From Rhodococcus sp. Leaf247 (GTDB taxonomy: Bacteria; Actinomycetota; Actinomycetes; Mycobacteriales; Mycobacteriaceae): a stretch of DNA of 64,000 nucleotides. Of this stretch, positions 41,452-49,640 are shown piece by piece. The notes under the pieces were generated by a model, which saw only the letters and a list, made by a program, of their open reading frames with translations, ran no database searches and was not told the DNA's origin. The number at the start of each line of letters is the position of its first letter. Within the stretch, counting starts at the first letter, position 1. The DNA lies in assembly GCF_001426185.1 (NCBI RefSeq), contig NZ_LMRP01000001.1, forward strand, positions 1,714,765-1,778,764, given 5' to 3'. The translations under genes and the position numbers were made by a program.

Positions 41452-42093
41452 TCAGTCGAGGTCAGGGACGAACGCGGCGAGCACGGCGATCATCGTGTCG
41501 ACGAGTGCGCCCACCGGCGGACGCGGCGACGGGGTGCGCGACCAGTCGGAGACCACCTCCGTGAACGCGCCGAGGAACGCAGTCGCAGCCAACCGGTACC
41601 CACCCGGCGGCTCGAATTCGGCACCGACTTCGCCCCGCAAGGTGGCCTCGAAGAACCCCACCCAGACGGCCCGTCTGCGGGCCCGGTGCTGCTCCACGGT
41701 GTCACTGACACCGAGCATCTCGATGTAGCAGATGCGGGCTCGGCGGGGGTCACTCCCCAACGAGTCGATCAGCGCGCCCATGGCCGCTGCGACCAACTTC
41801 CGGTGATCTCGGTCCGTCGACCCGGACAGCGCAGTGACGACCGCGGTCTCGGCGTCCTGCTGGATCAGGTCGTAGACATCGGTCAAGAGCTTCTCGCGGT
41901 TGGCGAACTCGCCGTAGAACTGGCTACGCGCCAGCCCTGCAGCCGCGCAGACATCCGCCACCGAGGTGGCGGAGTACCCCTTCGTGCCCAGGACCTCGAT
42001 GGCGGCCTGCAGGAACTTCGCGCGCCTGTCCGCTCGACGGTCCGCCATCGAGCGGCCCCCGTAGACGCGCCTCGGATCGCCGACATCAGTCAC
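41452..42093 (-). CDS. TetR-family regulator upstream of lipase
   Basis: A 213-aa TetR-type protein: RAKFLQAAIEVLGTKGYSATSVADVCAAAGLARSQFYGEF in residues ~24-63 (helix-turn-helix) and a ligand domain after. GTG at 42091-42093 lies nine bases after a TATAAG hexamer (42107-42102), so the mRNA may be leaderless; ATG 42046-42048 is an alternative start. It precedes the lipase gene on the same strand. Confidence 0.85.
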   Translation of the reverse strand: MTDVGDPRRVYGGRSMADRRADRRAKFLQAAIEVLGTKGYSATSVADVCAAAGLARSQFYGEFANREKLLTDVYDLIQQDAETAVVTALSGSTDRDHRKLVAAAMGALIDSLGSDPRRARICYIEMLGVSDTVEQHRARRRAVWVGFFEATLRGEVGAEFEPPGGYRLAATAFLGAFTEVVSDWSRTPSPRPPVGALVDTMIAVLAAFVPDLD

Positions 42094-42159
42094 CTCGAAA
42101 GCTTATAGGCGTGAACGCTTCTCCCCCTCCCACAACGCACCCGGTGTACGGACCGGTTT

Positions 42160-42543
42160 TCAGAGGCCGGTGACCGGCTTCCGGGCGGCGAGCAGCCCAG
42201 CGAATTCCTCGCCGTAGGCAAGGTGACGACGCAACGTCTCGCATCGCTCGAGCGTCTTGTTGTGGCAATGGTCGACGAATTGCGCTGCAGACGTGCGCTC
42301 CTCGTCACTGGACGACTCGTCGGCAAGAATGTCCAGGGAGTCGAGAAGTTCCTTCATCTCCGCCAGCGCGAAGTCGAGCGGTTTCATACGGCGGATCACC
42401 AACAGGCGTTCGACATCCGAGTCGGTGTAGAGCCGGAAACCGCCGACAGAACGCGCTGAAGGCACCACGAGTCCGACCGAGTCGTAATGGCGGACAGTGC
42501 GTATCGACAACGACGTGCGCTCGGCGACCTCACCGATCTGCAT
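42160..42543 (-). CDS. MerR-family regulator downstream of SulP gene
   Basis: A 127-aa MerR-type regulator: MQIGEVAERTSLSIRTVRHYDSVGLV at the N-terminus (two segments), wing GFRLYTDSDVERLLVIR, then a dimerisation helix. The C-terminal part has Cys and His (DHCHNKTLERCE) that could bind metal or a small ligand. Start ATG 42541-42543 is 20 bp after the SulP stop, same strand, so it is probably co-transcribed with and regulates the transporter. Confidence 0.87.
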   Translation of the reverse strand: MQIGEVAERTSLSIRTVRHYDSVGLVVPSARSVGGFRLYTDSDVERLLVIRRMKPLDFALAEMKELLDSLDILADESSSDEERTSAAQFVDHCHNKTLERCETLRRHLAYGEEFAGLLAARKPVTGL

Positions 42544-42562
42544 GCTTCGACCCACCGCGTAC

Positions 42563-44068
42563 TCAGTGCCCCGCGCCGAGATTGCCACTGAGTCTGTCGT
42601 GTCGCTCGGTGGAGGAATCGTCGAGACCGATGATCTTCACGGTCTTGCCCTTCGCGGCGTACTTGGTCGTGATGGCGTCGAGCGTTGCAACGGTGGAGGC
42701 GTCCCAGATGTGGGATTCGGACATGTCGATGACGATGTCGAGAGGGTCCCCGATGTAGTCGAACTGATAGATCAGATCGTTGCTGGAGGCGAAGAACAAC
42801 TCCCCCAGAACTTTGTAGACACGAGTGTTCTCGTCCGGATGCGCCACGTCGACGACTTCGGTGAGATGCGCGACCCGGCGCGCGAACAACACCATCGCGG
42901 TGACGACTCCCACGACGACGCCGTAGGCGAGATTGTGAGTGGCGACCGTGACGGCCACCGTGACGACCATGACCAGCGTTTCGCTCTTCGGCATGCGCCG
43001 CAACGTCTTCGGATGGATGCTGTGCCAGTCGAAAGTACCCACCGACACCATGATCATCACCGCGACCAGCGCGGCCATCGGGATGAGAGCCACGATGTCG
43101 CCCAGTCCCACGACGAGAATCAGCAGGAACGTGCCGGCGAGGAACGTGGAGATCCGGGTACGCGCACCCGAGACCTTGACGTTGATCATCGTCTGGCCGA
43201 TCATCGCGCACCCGCCCATACCCCCGGTGAAGCCGGTGACCAGGTTCGCGACGCCCTGGCCCCACGCTTCGCGCGACTTGTTCGAGTGGGAATCGGTGAT
43301 GTCGTCGACAAGTTTCGCCGTCATCAACGACTCCAACAATCCGACCAAGGCAATGGCGAGCGCGAACGGCGCGATGATCGACAACGTGTCCAGAGTGAAG
43401 GGCACGTTCGGTATCAGCAGGGATGGAAGCGACGACGGCAACTCGCCCTCGTCTCCGACGTCGGGAACCTGCAGCGCGAACACGAGGGTGGCCGCGGTGA
43501 GCAGCACGATGGCGATCAACGGCGCGGGAACGACTCTGGTCAACTTCGGGAGGAACACCATCACGATCAGGCCCACGGCGACGAGCGGATAGACCAGTGC
43601 CGGTACGCCGAGAAGATAGGGCAACTGGGAGGTGAAGATCAGAATGGCGAGGGCGTTGACGAATCCGACCATCACGCTGCGCGGGATGAAGCGCATCAAC
43701 TTCGCGACGCCGATCACGCTGAGCACGATCTGGAGGACACCGCCGAGAATGACGGCCGCGATCAGGTAATCCAGGCCGTACTCGCGTGACAGCGGTGCGA
43801 CGACCAGTGCGATCGCGCCGGTCGCCGCGGAGATCATGGCCGGTCGGCCACCGACGATCGAGATGGTCACCGCCATCGTGAACGAGGCGAACAGTCCGAC
43901 GCGGGGATCGACGCCGGCGATGATGGAGAACGAGATCGCCTCCGGAATCAACGCCAGGGCGACGACGAGTCCCGCCAGCACCTCGGTCTTGAGCCTGCGG
44001 GGTGAGCGCAGCGCCGCCATCACCGAGGTGTCCTCGGGTGCGGTGACCGGCGCGGCTACGTTCGACAT
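42563..44068 (-). CDS. SulP-family anion transporter with STAS domain
   Basis: A 501-aa SLC26/SulP transporter: N-terminal region TEVLAGLVVALALIPEAISFSIIAGVDP (successive segments), about eleven to twelve membrane segments, and a C-terminal STAS domain from residue ~390 (GDPLDIVIDMSESHIWDAS...VATLDAI). It transports sulfate, bicarbonate or a dicarboxylate. ATG 44066-44068 is preferred to an upstream in-frame ATG at 44182 that would overlap the dehalogenase gene. A MerR gene follows. Confidence 0.9.
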   Translation of the reverse strand: MSNVAAPVTAPEDTSVMAALRSPRRLKTEVLAGLVVALALIPEAISFSIIAGVDPRVGLFASFTMAVTISIVGGRPAMISAATGAIALVVAPLSREYGLDYLIAAVILGGVLQIVLSVIGVAKLMRFIPRSVMVGFVNALAILIFTSQLPYLLGVPALVYPLVAVGLIVMVFLPKLTRVVPAPLIAIVLLTAATLVFALQVPDVGDEGELPSSLPSLLIPNVPFTLDTLSIIAPFALAIALVGLLESLMTAKLVDDITDSHSNKSREAWGQGVANLVTGFTGGMGGCAMIGQTMINVKVSGARTRISTFLAGTFLLILVVGLGDIVALIPMAALVAVMIMVSVGTFDWHSIHPKTLRRMPKSETLVMVVTVAVTVATHNLAYGVVVGVVTAMVLFARRVAHLTEVVDVAHPDENTRVYKVLGELFFASSNDLIYQFDYIGDPLDIVIDMSESHIWDASTVATLDAITTKYAAKGKTVKIIGLDDSSTERHDRLSGNLGAGH

Positions 44069-44141
44069 GGATAAGCCTCTTCCGTGGTGGTGCGATGACG
44101 CGGCATCACGTGCGCCTGGCACGGCCTCTCCGCAGGACGGA

Positions 44142-44167
44142 ACTCTACTCTTACTGGAGAGTAGAGT
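44142..44167. promoter_or_regulatory. 26-bp dyad (ACTCTACTCT / AGAGTAGAGT, 6-bp spacer)
   Basis: Perfect 10-bp arms. The dyad covers the stop codon of the dehalogenase gene and lies 74 bp before the SulP start. On the minus strand its right arm contains TAGAGT, a passable -10, so it fits the MerR pattern of an operator inside a long promoter spacer; it could instead be a terminator hairpin for the dehalogenase. Confidence 0.55.
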
Positions 44168-44894
44168 CCGCAGCCTCGTCATCGGGAAGGTCGATGAGCA
44201 TCTGCGCGAGCGACGTGATCGACGGTGCTGTCAGGTCCGGGTCGGGGAAGTGACTCGGATACGGCCCGCCGTTCCGGCCGATCCATGCCGTGGCCATACC
44301 CGCAGTGCGCGCGCCGTTGATGTCCCAGGGGTGCACCGCGACGAGCATGGCCTCCTCGGGGGCGACATTGCACTCGCCGAGCGCGTACCGATAGGCATCG
44401 AGGTGCGGCTTCCAGCGCCCTGCATCGTCGACGGACAGGATCGCGTCGAACTTGTCTGCGACGCCGGCCTTGCCCAGAAGCGTCCGGGCTACGTCCGTCG
44501 AACCGTTGGACAGCGTCACCAGCCTGATGCCCGACTGTGCCAGCGCGGTGACTCCGTCGACCACATCTGCGTGGACGTCGAGCTCGGTCAGGCCGGTCAT
44601 GATGTGGTCCACCGCGTCAACGACGGTGCGGTTCACCGCGGTACCCGACAGTAGAACTTCGAGAAGGCCGGAACCGACGTCAGCGAACGGTCGAGCCGCG
44701 CCCGCGACGGCGAGTGCGAAGCCGTCCCTGAGCAACCCCGCGAACCACGTGTCGAACATGGGGCCAGGAGCTCCGACGTCCGTGAACCGTCGACGCATCG
44801 GCGAGGTGTCCGACAGCGTCTCGTTCACGTCGAAGACCACGACTTTCGGTCGGCGCCTCGGGGTGGGACTCGTCTGGGAAGTGGGGGTACTCAT
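44151..44894 (-). CDS. Haloacid dehalogenase, type II
   Basis: A 247-aa HAD-superfamily enzyme: nucleophile Asp in VVFDVNETLSD (~residue 22), Ser/Thr-Asn in LVTLSNGSTD (~residue 125) and Lys in GRWKPHLDAYR (~residue 160), then VAVHPWDINGARTAGM (~190). This is the L-2-haloacid dehalogenase pattern (N-E-T after the nucleophile, KP-x3-Y), hydrolysing 2-haloalkanoic acids to 2-hydroxyacids. Usual length. Last core gene before the accessory region. Confidence 0.88.
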   Translation of the reverse strand: MSTPTSQTSPTPRRRPKVVVFDVNETLSDTSPMRRRFTDVGAPGPMFDTWFAGLLRDGFALAVAGAARPFADVGSGLLEVLLSGTAVNRTVVDAVDHIMTGLTELDVHADVVDGVTALAQSGIRLVTLSNGSTDVARTLLGKAGVADKFDAILSVDDAGRWKPHLDAYRYALGECNVAPEEAMLVAVHPWDINGARTAGMATAWIGRNGGPYPSHFPDPDLTAPSITSLAQMLIDLPDDEAADSTLQ

Positions 44895-45090
44895 GTGCTC
44901 GCTCCTGCTCGTTCGGCGGCATCCTCCGGATCGGATGGCGCGCTTGTGGAGGGAGTACCCCGCAACCCTCGTCAGGCTTCACCCTCACGGGAGCTAGCGC
45001 TGGGAGTTCCACCATGACGCCGACCGGAGCAAGCGACTTGTAGGTCACTCCGGGAACGAAGAAGGGCAGCTTGGCCCGCACGTTGACCCG
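44895..45090. other. Junction segment with no intact gene
   Basis: About 196 bp between the dehalogenase and the GIY-YIG gene. On the minus strand a frame from about 45081 reads like the end of a longer protein (MRAKLPFFVPGVTYKSLAP) but lacks an upstream body; it may be a truncated gene end left at the edge of the accessory region. I do not recognise it. Confidence 0.3.
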
Positions 45091-46128
45091 CTATTGCCGT
45101 ACTCCGAGATCGAGAGCAGCGGCAGCGAGGTGGCGGCAGTGCGACGACTTATACGCAGATTGTCGCCGACGCATCAGGTCGAGGTTGTGTGACGCGGCCG
45201 CGCGCCTCACTGCAGCGAAACGCATCACTCGGGGGACGTCGTTGATGTCGTTGATATCGATCCGCTGTTCGAATGAGCCACCCGCGCGATGACCTCCCGG
45301 AGACAGTCGCGCACCCGCCATCGCCATCCGCGCCCTGCCGACTCTCGTCGTCGGTAGCTCGCGGCGATCGACGAACGTGACCGCCTGGATTCGATCCGAG
45401 CCTTCGGTAACTGCAACGAAAAAGGTTTCTACATTGGCCATCGACACACAGAAGATCCGCGCCGAGTTCGACTTGGGATAACAACTAACTGTCCAGAACG
45501 TTGCCTCGGTGCGGCGAGGGTAAGGAATGCAGGCCCGCGCGTAGCTTTCGAGCGCGGCAAAGATTTCTCGTTTTCGTGGATGCACCAGTACTCGCTCGAA
45601 GTCATGGTGATGCGCCGCGAGCTGGCTGGGGTCGAGGTCCACCAAGGCACTGGTGTCGGACTCGTTGACCGCGGCGCAATTACGCAACCACTCGGACTGC
45701 TCATCGACCGTAATGAGCTCGTCGAGAGTGGACACACCAAGAAACCCGGTCGCATGCTCACGATTTCGGACAATCAGGCCGGCAGACTGTGCGCCGCGCA
45801 CCAGTTGGAACTCGATCTCACGCCGAGCCGGTTCCGGTGCGTCGTACGGGCGGAAGCGGAATGTCTTCCCATCGGGATGTGTCGTGCGGTGATCGGGGAG
45901 CCTTTTCGCGATATCGTCGCCGATGCCGATATACACCTCGTGGTTGACGCACTCTATCAGGTAGAGGCCGCGCCGGTTGTCCACGAAGTCGCTCCGGAGC
46001 TGCCTTATCCCCAATTTATCGAACGAGTACTGTCGCTCCCCATATCCGTTCGCGTTGGCCCAATCGGTGACGTGCGGGTCGCTTGACCACATCGAGCCGC
46101 CCAACGGTTCTCCCCCGGAATTAGTCAT
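45091..46128 (-). CDS. GIY-YIG nuclease-domain protein
   Basis: A 345-aa protein whose residues ~50-100 form a GIY-YIG nuclease core: G54-L55-Y56, Y66-I67-G68 and the catalytic-type Arg76 in AKRLPDH. The remaining ~240 residues have no family I recognise; they include helical and basic segments with scattered cysteines and end in a Arg/His-rich tail. The gene is A+T-richer than its neighbours and lies just outside the left tRNA repeat, so it is probably an accessory gene. GIY-YIG enzymes cut DNA in restriction, repair or homing; here defence or mobility is plausible. Confidence 0.72.
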   Translation of the reverse strand: MTNSGGEPLGGSMWSSDPHVTDWANANGYGERQYSFDKLGIRQLRSDFVDNRRGLYLIECVNHEVYIGIGDDIAKRLPDHRTTHPDGKTFRFRPYDAPEPARREIEFQLVRGAQSAGLIVRNREHATGFLGVSTLDELITVDEQSEWLRNCAAVNESDTSALVDLDPSQLAAHHHDFERVLVHPRKREIFAALESYARACIPYPRRTEATFWTVSCYPKSNSARIFCVSMANVETFFVAVTEGSDRIQAVTFVDRRELPTTRVGRARMAMAGARLSPGGHRAGGSFEQRIDINDINDVPRVMRFAAVRRAAASHNLDLMRRRQSAYKSSHCRHLAAAALDLGVRQ

Positions 46129-46427
46129 ACTCAGACTCTACTTAACGGGTATGACTCCAACTCTTGAACAGCCCGACCCGGCGGCCTTACGTCCACACAT
46201 AGGACTAGGCGGTGTTTGGCGGTTTCGGTGTCCTCCGAGCGCGATGATGCAAGCTCCGAAGCCCGCCATGCTGGACGACCCGGGTTCAAACTGCGACCTC
46301 TTCACGAGTAGGCAGCCGAGTCACGCCCGAGACGACGTCGGGCACAGCGGTGCAACAGTACCGGGACCGCTCCCGGAGGAGATGCACATCGTGTGGCCCT
46401 CGGCCGCCAAACGGACCCACACGACGT
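46129..46427. other. Gene-free accessory DNA left of the tRNA repeat
   Basis: No reading frame here has recognisable content. It separates the GIY-YIG gene from the left tRNA-derived repeat. Nothing beyond the repeat edge is seen. Confidence 0.5.
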
Positions 46428-46513
46428 AAATACCTGAGCAGCGTCGTGGCTGATCAGGAACTTGATGAAGGTAAGCCGCCTAAGGGACTCGAACTCTTGA
46501 CCTTTTCCTTACG
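46428..46513. repeat. Left direct repeat: partial tRNA-Thr 3' half plus terminator (att-like)
   Basis: Aligns without gaps to 52728-52813, exactly 6,300 bp to the right; by hand I count about 69 of 86 positions identical, and 37 of 40 in the tRNA part (46474-46513). A 19-base core (46489-46507) is identical. It also carries a decayed copy of the terminator hairpin (46433-46458). This is the pattern left when an element integrates into the 3' end of a tRNA gene. Confidence 0.7.
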
Positions 46514-46901
46514 GGAACGACGCAAGACGTAAAGGTAGATTCGCCTGAGGTTGAGAAACGTCACTTGAACTGCGATAACCGTCCGAGCCGGTTCACGACG
46601 GTTCGTACCGATACGTGTCACTGTCGTGGCAGCGGGAGGAAGGAATCAATCGAGCTACCGAGTCCCGCTTCGGTGTTGGATCCCAGCGTGATTTCTCAAG
46701 ACGGAAGGCTCGGCACGCCCGTTTGAGACCCGCCGGATTGAAAGCGCGAGCAAGACGGTCGTCCACTACCCCCTTGAGATCACACGTCTGCCGGTCGGTG
46801 GGGTGAACCACACGGTTGCCGCACCCGCGAGTTCCATAGGGCTAGCACATAGAGTGTCACTTGATCGAAGCGTTAACCAGTCGGGGAATCGGAGGGGTGG
46901 A
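46514..46901. other. Leader region of the 735-aa gene, no gene seen
   Basis: About 390 bp between the left repeat and the first island gene. Short frames on both strands have no recognisable content. A ribosome site GGAGGGG lies at 46891-46897, just before the ATG at 46902. The region probably holds the promoter and part of the original attachment region. Confidence 0.5.
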
Positions 46902-49109
46902 ATGCAAGAAGCCGCGAACGACGCCTTCGTGGCGTCAATCGAGTTGCTGATGGCCTCTGCTCGAACTGGCACTACCCCTAGAATCGTGTACTCGGACTCA
47001 CAGATCGCTCCCACCGTTGCTTCGCTTCCGGGTGATTGGTCAAACGAGGCTTCGAACTCCGACGCATTCCCGACTCTCGTCACCACGTTACTGACGGGCG
47101 GCCCTGTCGTGGCGTTCCCCCCGTGGGGTAGGAGCGAAGGCACTAAGTCACAGGATTTCGAAGCTGTTCAACGAATTCAACCCGGGCCTCCAGGACATCT
47201 CCTGCTTCTAGTTCTACCCCACAGCGCCTTGGCCTCACAGGCCGCGCATACGCTACGTATTTCGATCAGCACAAATTGGCGTGTCCGCGCGGTTATCTCA
47301 GGACGCGCTGGCCTAAAGTGGATCTCGGCACATTTTGCACACACACTGATTCTTCTCGATTCATCAGACGCGGAATCTGGAGTGCTCCGGATGTTCGACG
47401 CAACACAAACGCGTCCAGAGGATTCCGACAGGATCGTCTACGACCTTCGCCGGTTGATGCGCATGCCCGGAGGATCCACCGACTTCGGCTTTGTACTTCG
47501 TGAGCCACCTCCACCTGGAGAACCACTCATCAGCAAGCTCTACGACCCCCGCCTCGTAAAGCGGCGACATGAACTTGCAGACTTCGGCCGGGTCCAGCAC
47601 CTCGGTCACTTGTTCGATGTACTTGGCAACGGCCCTCTCCCACGCGACCCAGGAAAAACCGAGCCAGTTCCCGCACACGCGCTTGGTGCAAAGCGAATCA
47701 TCGGCGGTCGAGATATCCTAAGAAATCACGAGATCGCGCCAGTGGATGAATCTCAGCGGTGGGCGCTAGACGGCTATCCGGAGCTTTTCGCTGGGGACAT
47801 AGTGCTCAGAGCGCTCCAAGCAACGAACTCCGTCGACCCTGGCTTGGTGTGGGCCCGCGTCACGCAGAAAGACATGCCCGTGGCTGCGGGGCCCCTAGTG
47901 CTGATCCTGCGGCCGTTGGCGACTGCCGATCGCGCCGACATCGAATTCGCACTTCGGTTTATCTCCTCGGACGCCGCTTTACAGCTCACCGATGACATCA
48001 GGTTGACGCCCCTCACTTCTAAGATCACCGCGGCTGCACTGTCCAGGTTGCGGGTGCCGATTCCGGACGCAGCCTTGAAGGACGCGTTGATTGGTATCGA
48101 ACAAGCACGACAGCGAGCGTCGGCTTGGTCAAACGAAGCAGACGAAATTCTGGCAGATCTGTTCGACTACGACAGTGCCGCCGAAGCCCGCCAGCGTGTA
48201 ATCGAACGCAGCCGGCTTGTTCGACTTCGCATGAAAGCCGTTGACGACATCGAGACACTGGGTGGCCAAGTCCGAACCCAATTTCCACTGCCCATTGCCT
48301 ACAGGTGGCGTGCACTCGAAGCGGCCCGAAGTCATGGAAATACCCGGGAGACGTACGTTGCCGCCCTCGATTCTGCAGAACAAACTTTGGCCTTCATCGC
48401 AAACATTGGGCTCGCGCTTGCGCGCGAACTCGGGCATAGTTTGTCGGCAGTCGATGACATAGCCGGACGCCTGCATCGCGGTCAGGGAACGTCAATGAGC
48501 GACTGGTGCAGCGCGATTGACGAGCTGGCTGGGAAGAAATTCAATGCACTTGACACGCTGATCTCAACACCCGAGTTTCGCGATTTTTGCACAGACCCTA
48601 CGGTGAAAGCCGCGAGACAGGACCTGCTGCAACGCCGCAACGATGAAGCACACGGTCGTAGGGTCGAACTCATGGATCTTGACGACGCGGTCGGAGAGGC
48701 ACTGAACTCGCTCCACACGATCAATCGCTCGCTGACATTCCTACTGGACAGCCCACTGGTGGTTGCACGGAATCTGCAATGGGACAGCATTCGACAGGAA
48801 GGTGTGCTCGATTATCAGATGCTCTCTGGCGACCACTCAGTGGTGCCTGTTCGTCAAATGCCGGTTGCTCTACCGACTATTGAAGCTGGCAGCATTTACC
48901 TACTCGACTCGAAGCAGACACTTCACCTTGTGCGACCCTTCCTGACTGGTACCAACTGCCAGCGCTGCGGCACGTTCTCACTGTTCTACGTGGATCAGCA
49001 CCGAAACCAAGAACTGACAATCAAGAGCCTCGAACACGGACACAGCATCGTGGCCACCGAGTCACACGTTCAAGCCGTGGCGGCTGTCGGACTCCTAGGT
49101 ATCAAATAG
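46902..49109 (+). CDS. Large island protein: methyltransferase/specificity-like front, HEPN-like C-terminus
   Basis: A 735-aa protein I cannot assign to a named family. Residues ~60-160 resemble the second half of an N6-adenine DNA methylase fold: VVAFPPWGR (72-76 FPPWG) stands where NPPF would be, then HLLLLVLPHSAL and HTLILLDSSDAES, but the catalytic Asn-Pro-Pro-Phe is absent. Residues ~300-410 look like a type I specificity-subunit half (GDIVLRAL, PLVLILRP, LSRLRVPIPDAALKDALI). Near the C-terminus RRNDEAHGRR holds R579-N580-x3-H584, the R-N-x3-H pattern of HEPN ribonucleases, followed by a single CQRC pair. ATG 46902 is chosen for its GGAGGGG ribosome site; an in-frame ATG lies at 46803. 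Confidence 0.6.
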   Translation: MQEAANDAFVASIELLMASARTGTTPRIVYSDSQIAPTVASLPGDWSNEASNSDAFPTLVTTLLTGGPVVAFPPWGRSEGTKSQDFEAVQRIQPGPPGHLLLLVLPHSALASQAAHTLRISISTNWRVRAVISGRAGLKWISAHFAHTLILLDSSDAESGVLRMFDATQTRPEDSDRIVYDLRRLMRMPGGSTDFGFVLREPPPPGEPLISKLYDPRLVKRRHELADFGRVQHLGHLFDVLGNGPLPRDPGKTEPVPAHALGAKRIIGGRDILRNHEIAPVDESQRWALDGYPELFAGDIVLRALQATNSVDPGLVWARVTQKDMPVAAGPLVLILRPLATADRADIEFALRFISSDAALQLTDDIRLTPLTSKITAAALSRLRVPIPDAALKDALIGIEQARQRASAWSNEADEILADLFDYDSAAEARQRVIERSRLVRLRMKAVDDIETLGGQVRTQFPLPIAYRWRALEAARSHGNTRETYVAALDSAEQTLAFIANIGLALARELGHSLSAVDDIAGRLHRGQGTSMSDWCSAIDELAGKKFNALDTLISTPEFRDFCTDPTVKAARQDLLQRRNDEAHGRRVELMDLDDAVGEALNSLHTINRSLTFLLDSPLVVARNLQWDSIRQEGVLDYQMLSGDHSVVPVRQMPVALPTIEAGSIYLLDSKQTLHLVRPFLTGTNCQRCGTFSLFYVDQHRNQELTIKSLEHGHSIVATESHVQAVAAVGLLGIK

Positions 49110-49244
49110 GCCCAACTATCTCACTCAATGTCGCTGTCGAGCTGGGGTGGAATCGGTGGAGTTGGTCGCCTCGGATGTTTGATCACCTCACCTGAGCCAT
49201 CCACGATGGCGGTGCCGTCGGCGTCAGCGGTGTGATGAACTGCT

Positions 49245-49640
49245 TCACCGTGTGTGTCTGGCTATCAACGCTCGATTGCTCAGATCCGGCGGGGTTGAGG
49301 CGTCCCAGGCGCTCGCGTAAATCTCAGACACCAGTGGCCACACCTTGTGCATACCGTCCTCGACGGATTCGACGGCAGCTGCGAGGTCGCCGTAGACGAC
49401 GAACTCGTGGGGGATTACGCGTCCCGCGGAGTCTCGTCGTTCGAGCGGATCTAAGATTCGCAGAGCAACGTGTCCGTCGTGGCGTCGCCACGCGGCCGGT
49501 GCGTCGCGCAGGCTCCCGAAAGCGCGTTCGTAGTCTGGGAGCGGATCGCTGAGTCCCGCATCCAGGAGAAACCGGAAACCCCAGTCTCGCCCCCGCGTGG
49601 CCCAGATGATGCTTTCGCAGTCTGCGGATTCGATGCTCAC
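49245..49640 (-). CDS. 131-aa partner of the island GTPase
   Basis: A 131-aa acidic protein of unrecognised family. It has the compact segment IIWATRGRDWGFRFLLDAG at residues ~12-30, rich in aromatics and arginine, then mixed strands (HVALRILDPL, HEFVVYGDL) and a terminal helix. Its ATG overlaps the stop of the GTPase gene by 4 bp (49637-49640), so it is translationally coupled to it and is probably a dedicated adaptor or effector. Ends 135 bp from the convergent 735-aa gene. Confidence 0.6.
   Translation of the reverse strand: MSIESADCESIIWATRGRDWGFRFLLDAGLSDPLPDYERAFGSLRDAPAAWRRHDGHVALRILDPLERRDSAGRVIPHEFVVYGDLAAAVESVEDGMHKVWPLVSEIYASAWDASTPPDLSNRALIARHTR

Noticed and set aside
46270..46290. 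Possible tRNA T-loop remnant (GGGTTCAAAC)
   Set aside because: Isolated ten-base similarity; no stems around it.
46474..46513. A second tRNA-Thr gene at the left repeat
   Set aside because: Only the 3' half is present; no D arm, 5' acceptor strand or full anticodon arm can be formed, so it is an att-like remnant.
46593..46811. 72-codon minus-strand frame in the island leader
   Set aside because: No recognisable motif, no coupling to a neighbour, and overlaps the likely promoter region of the 735-aa gene.
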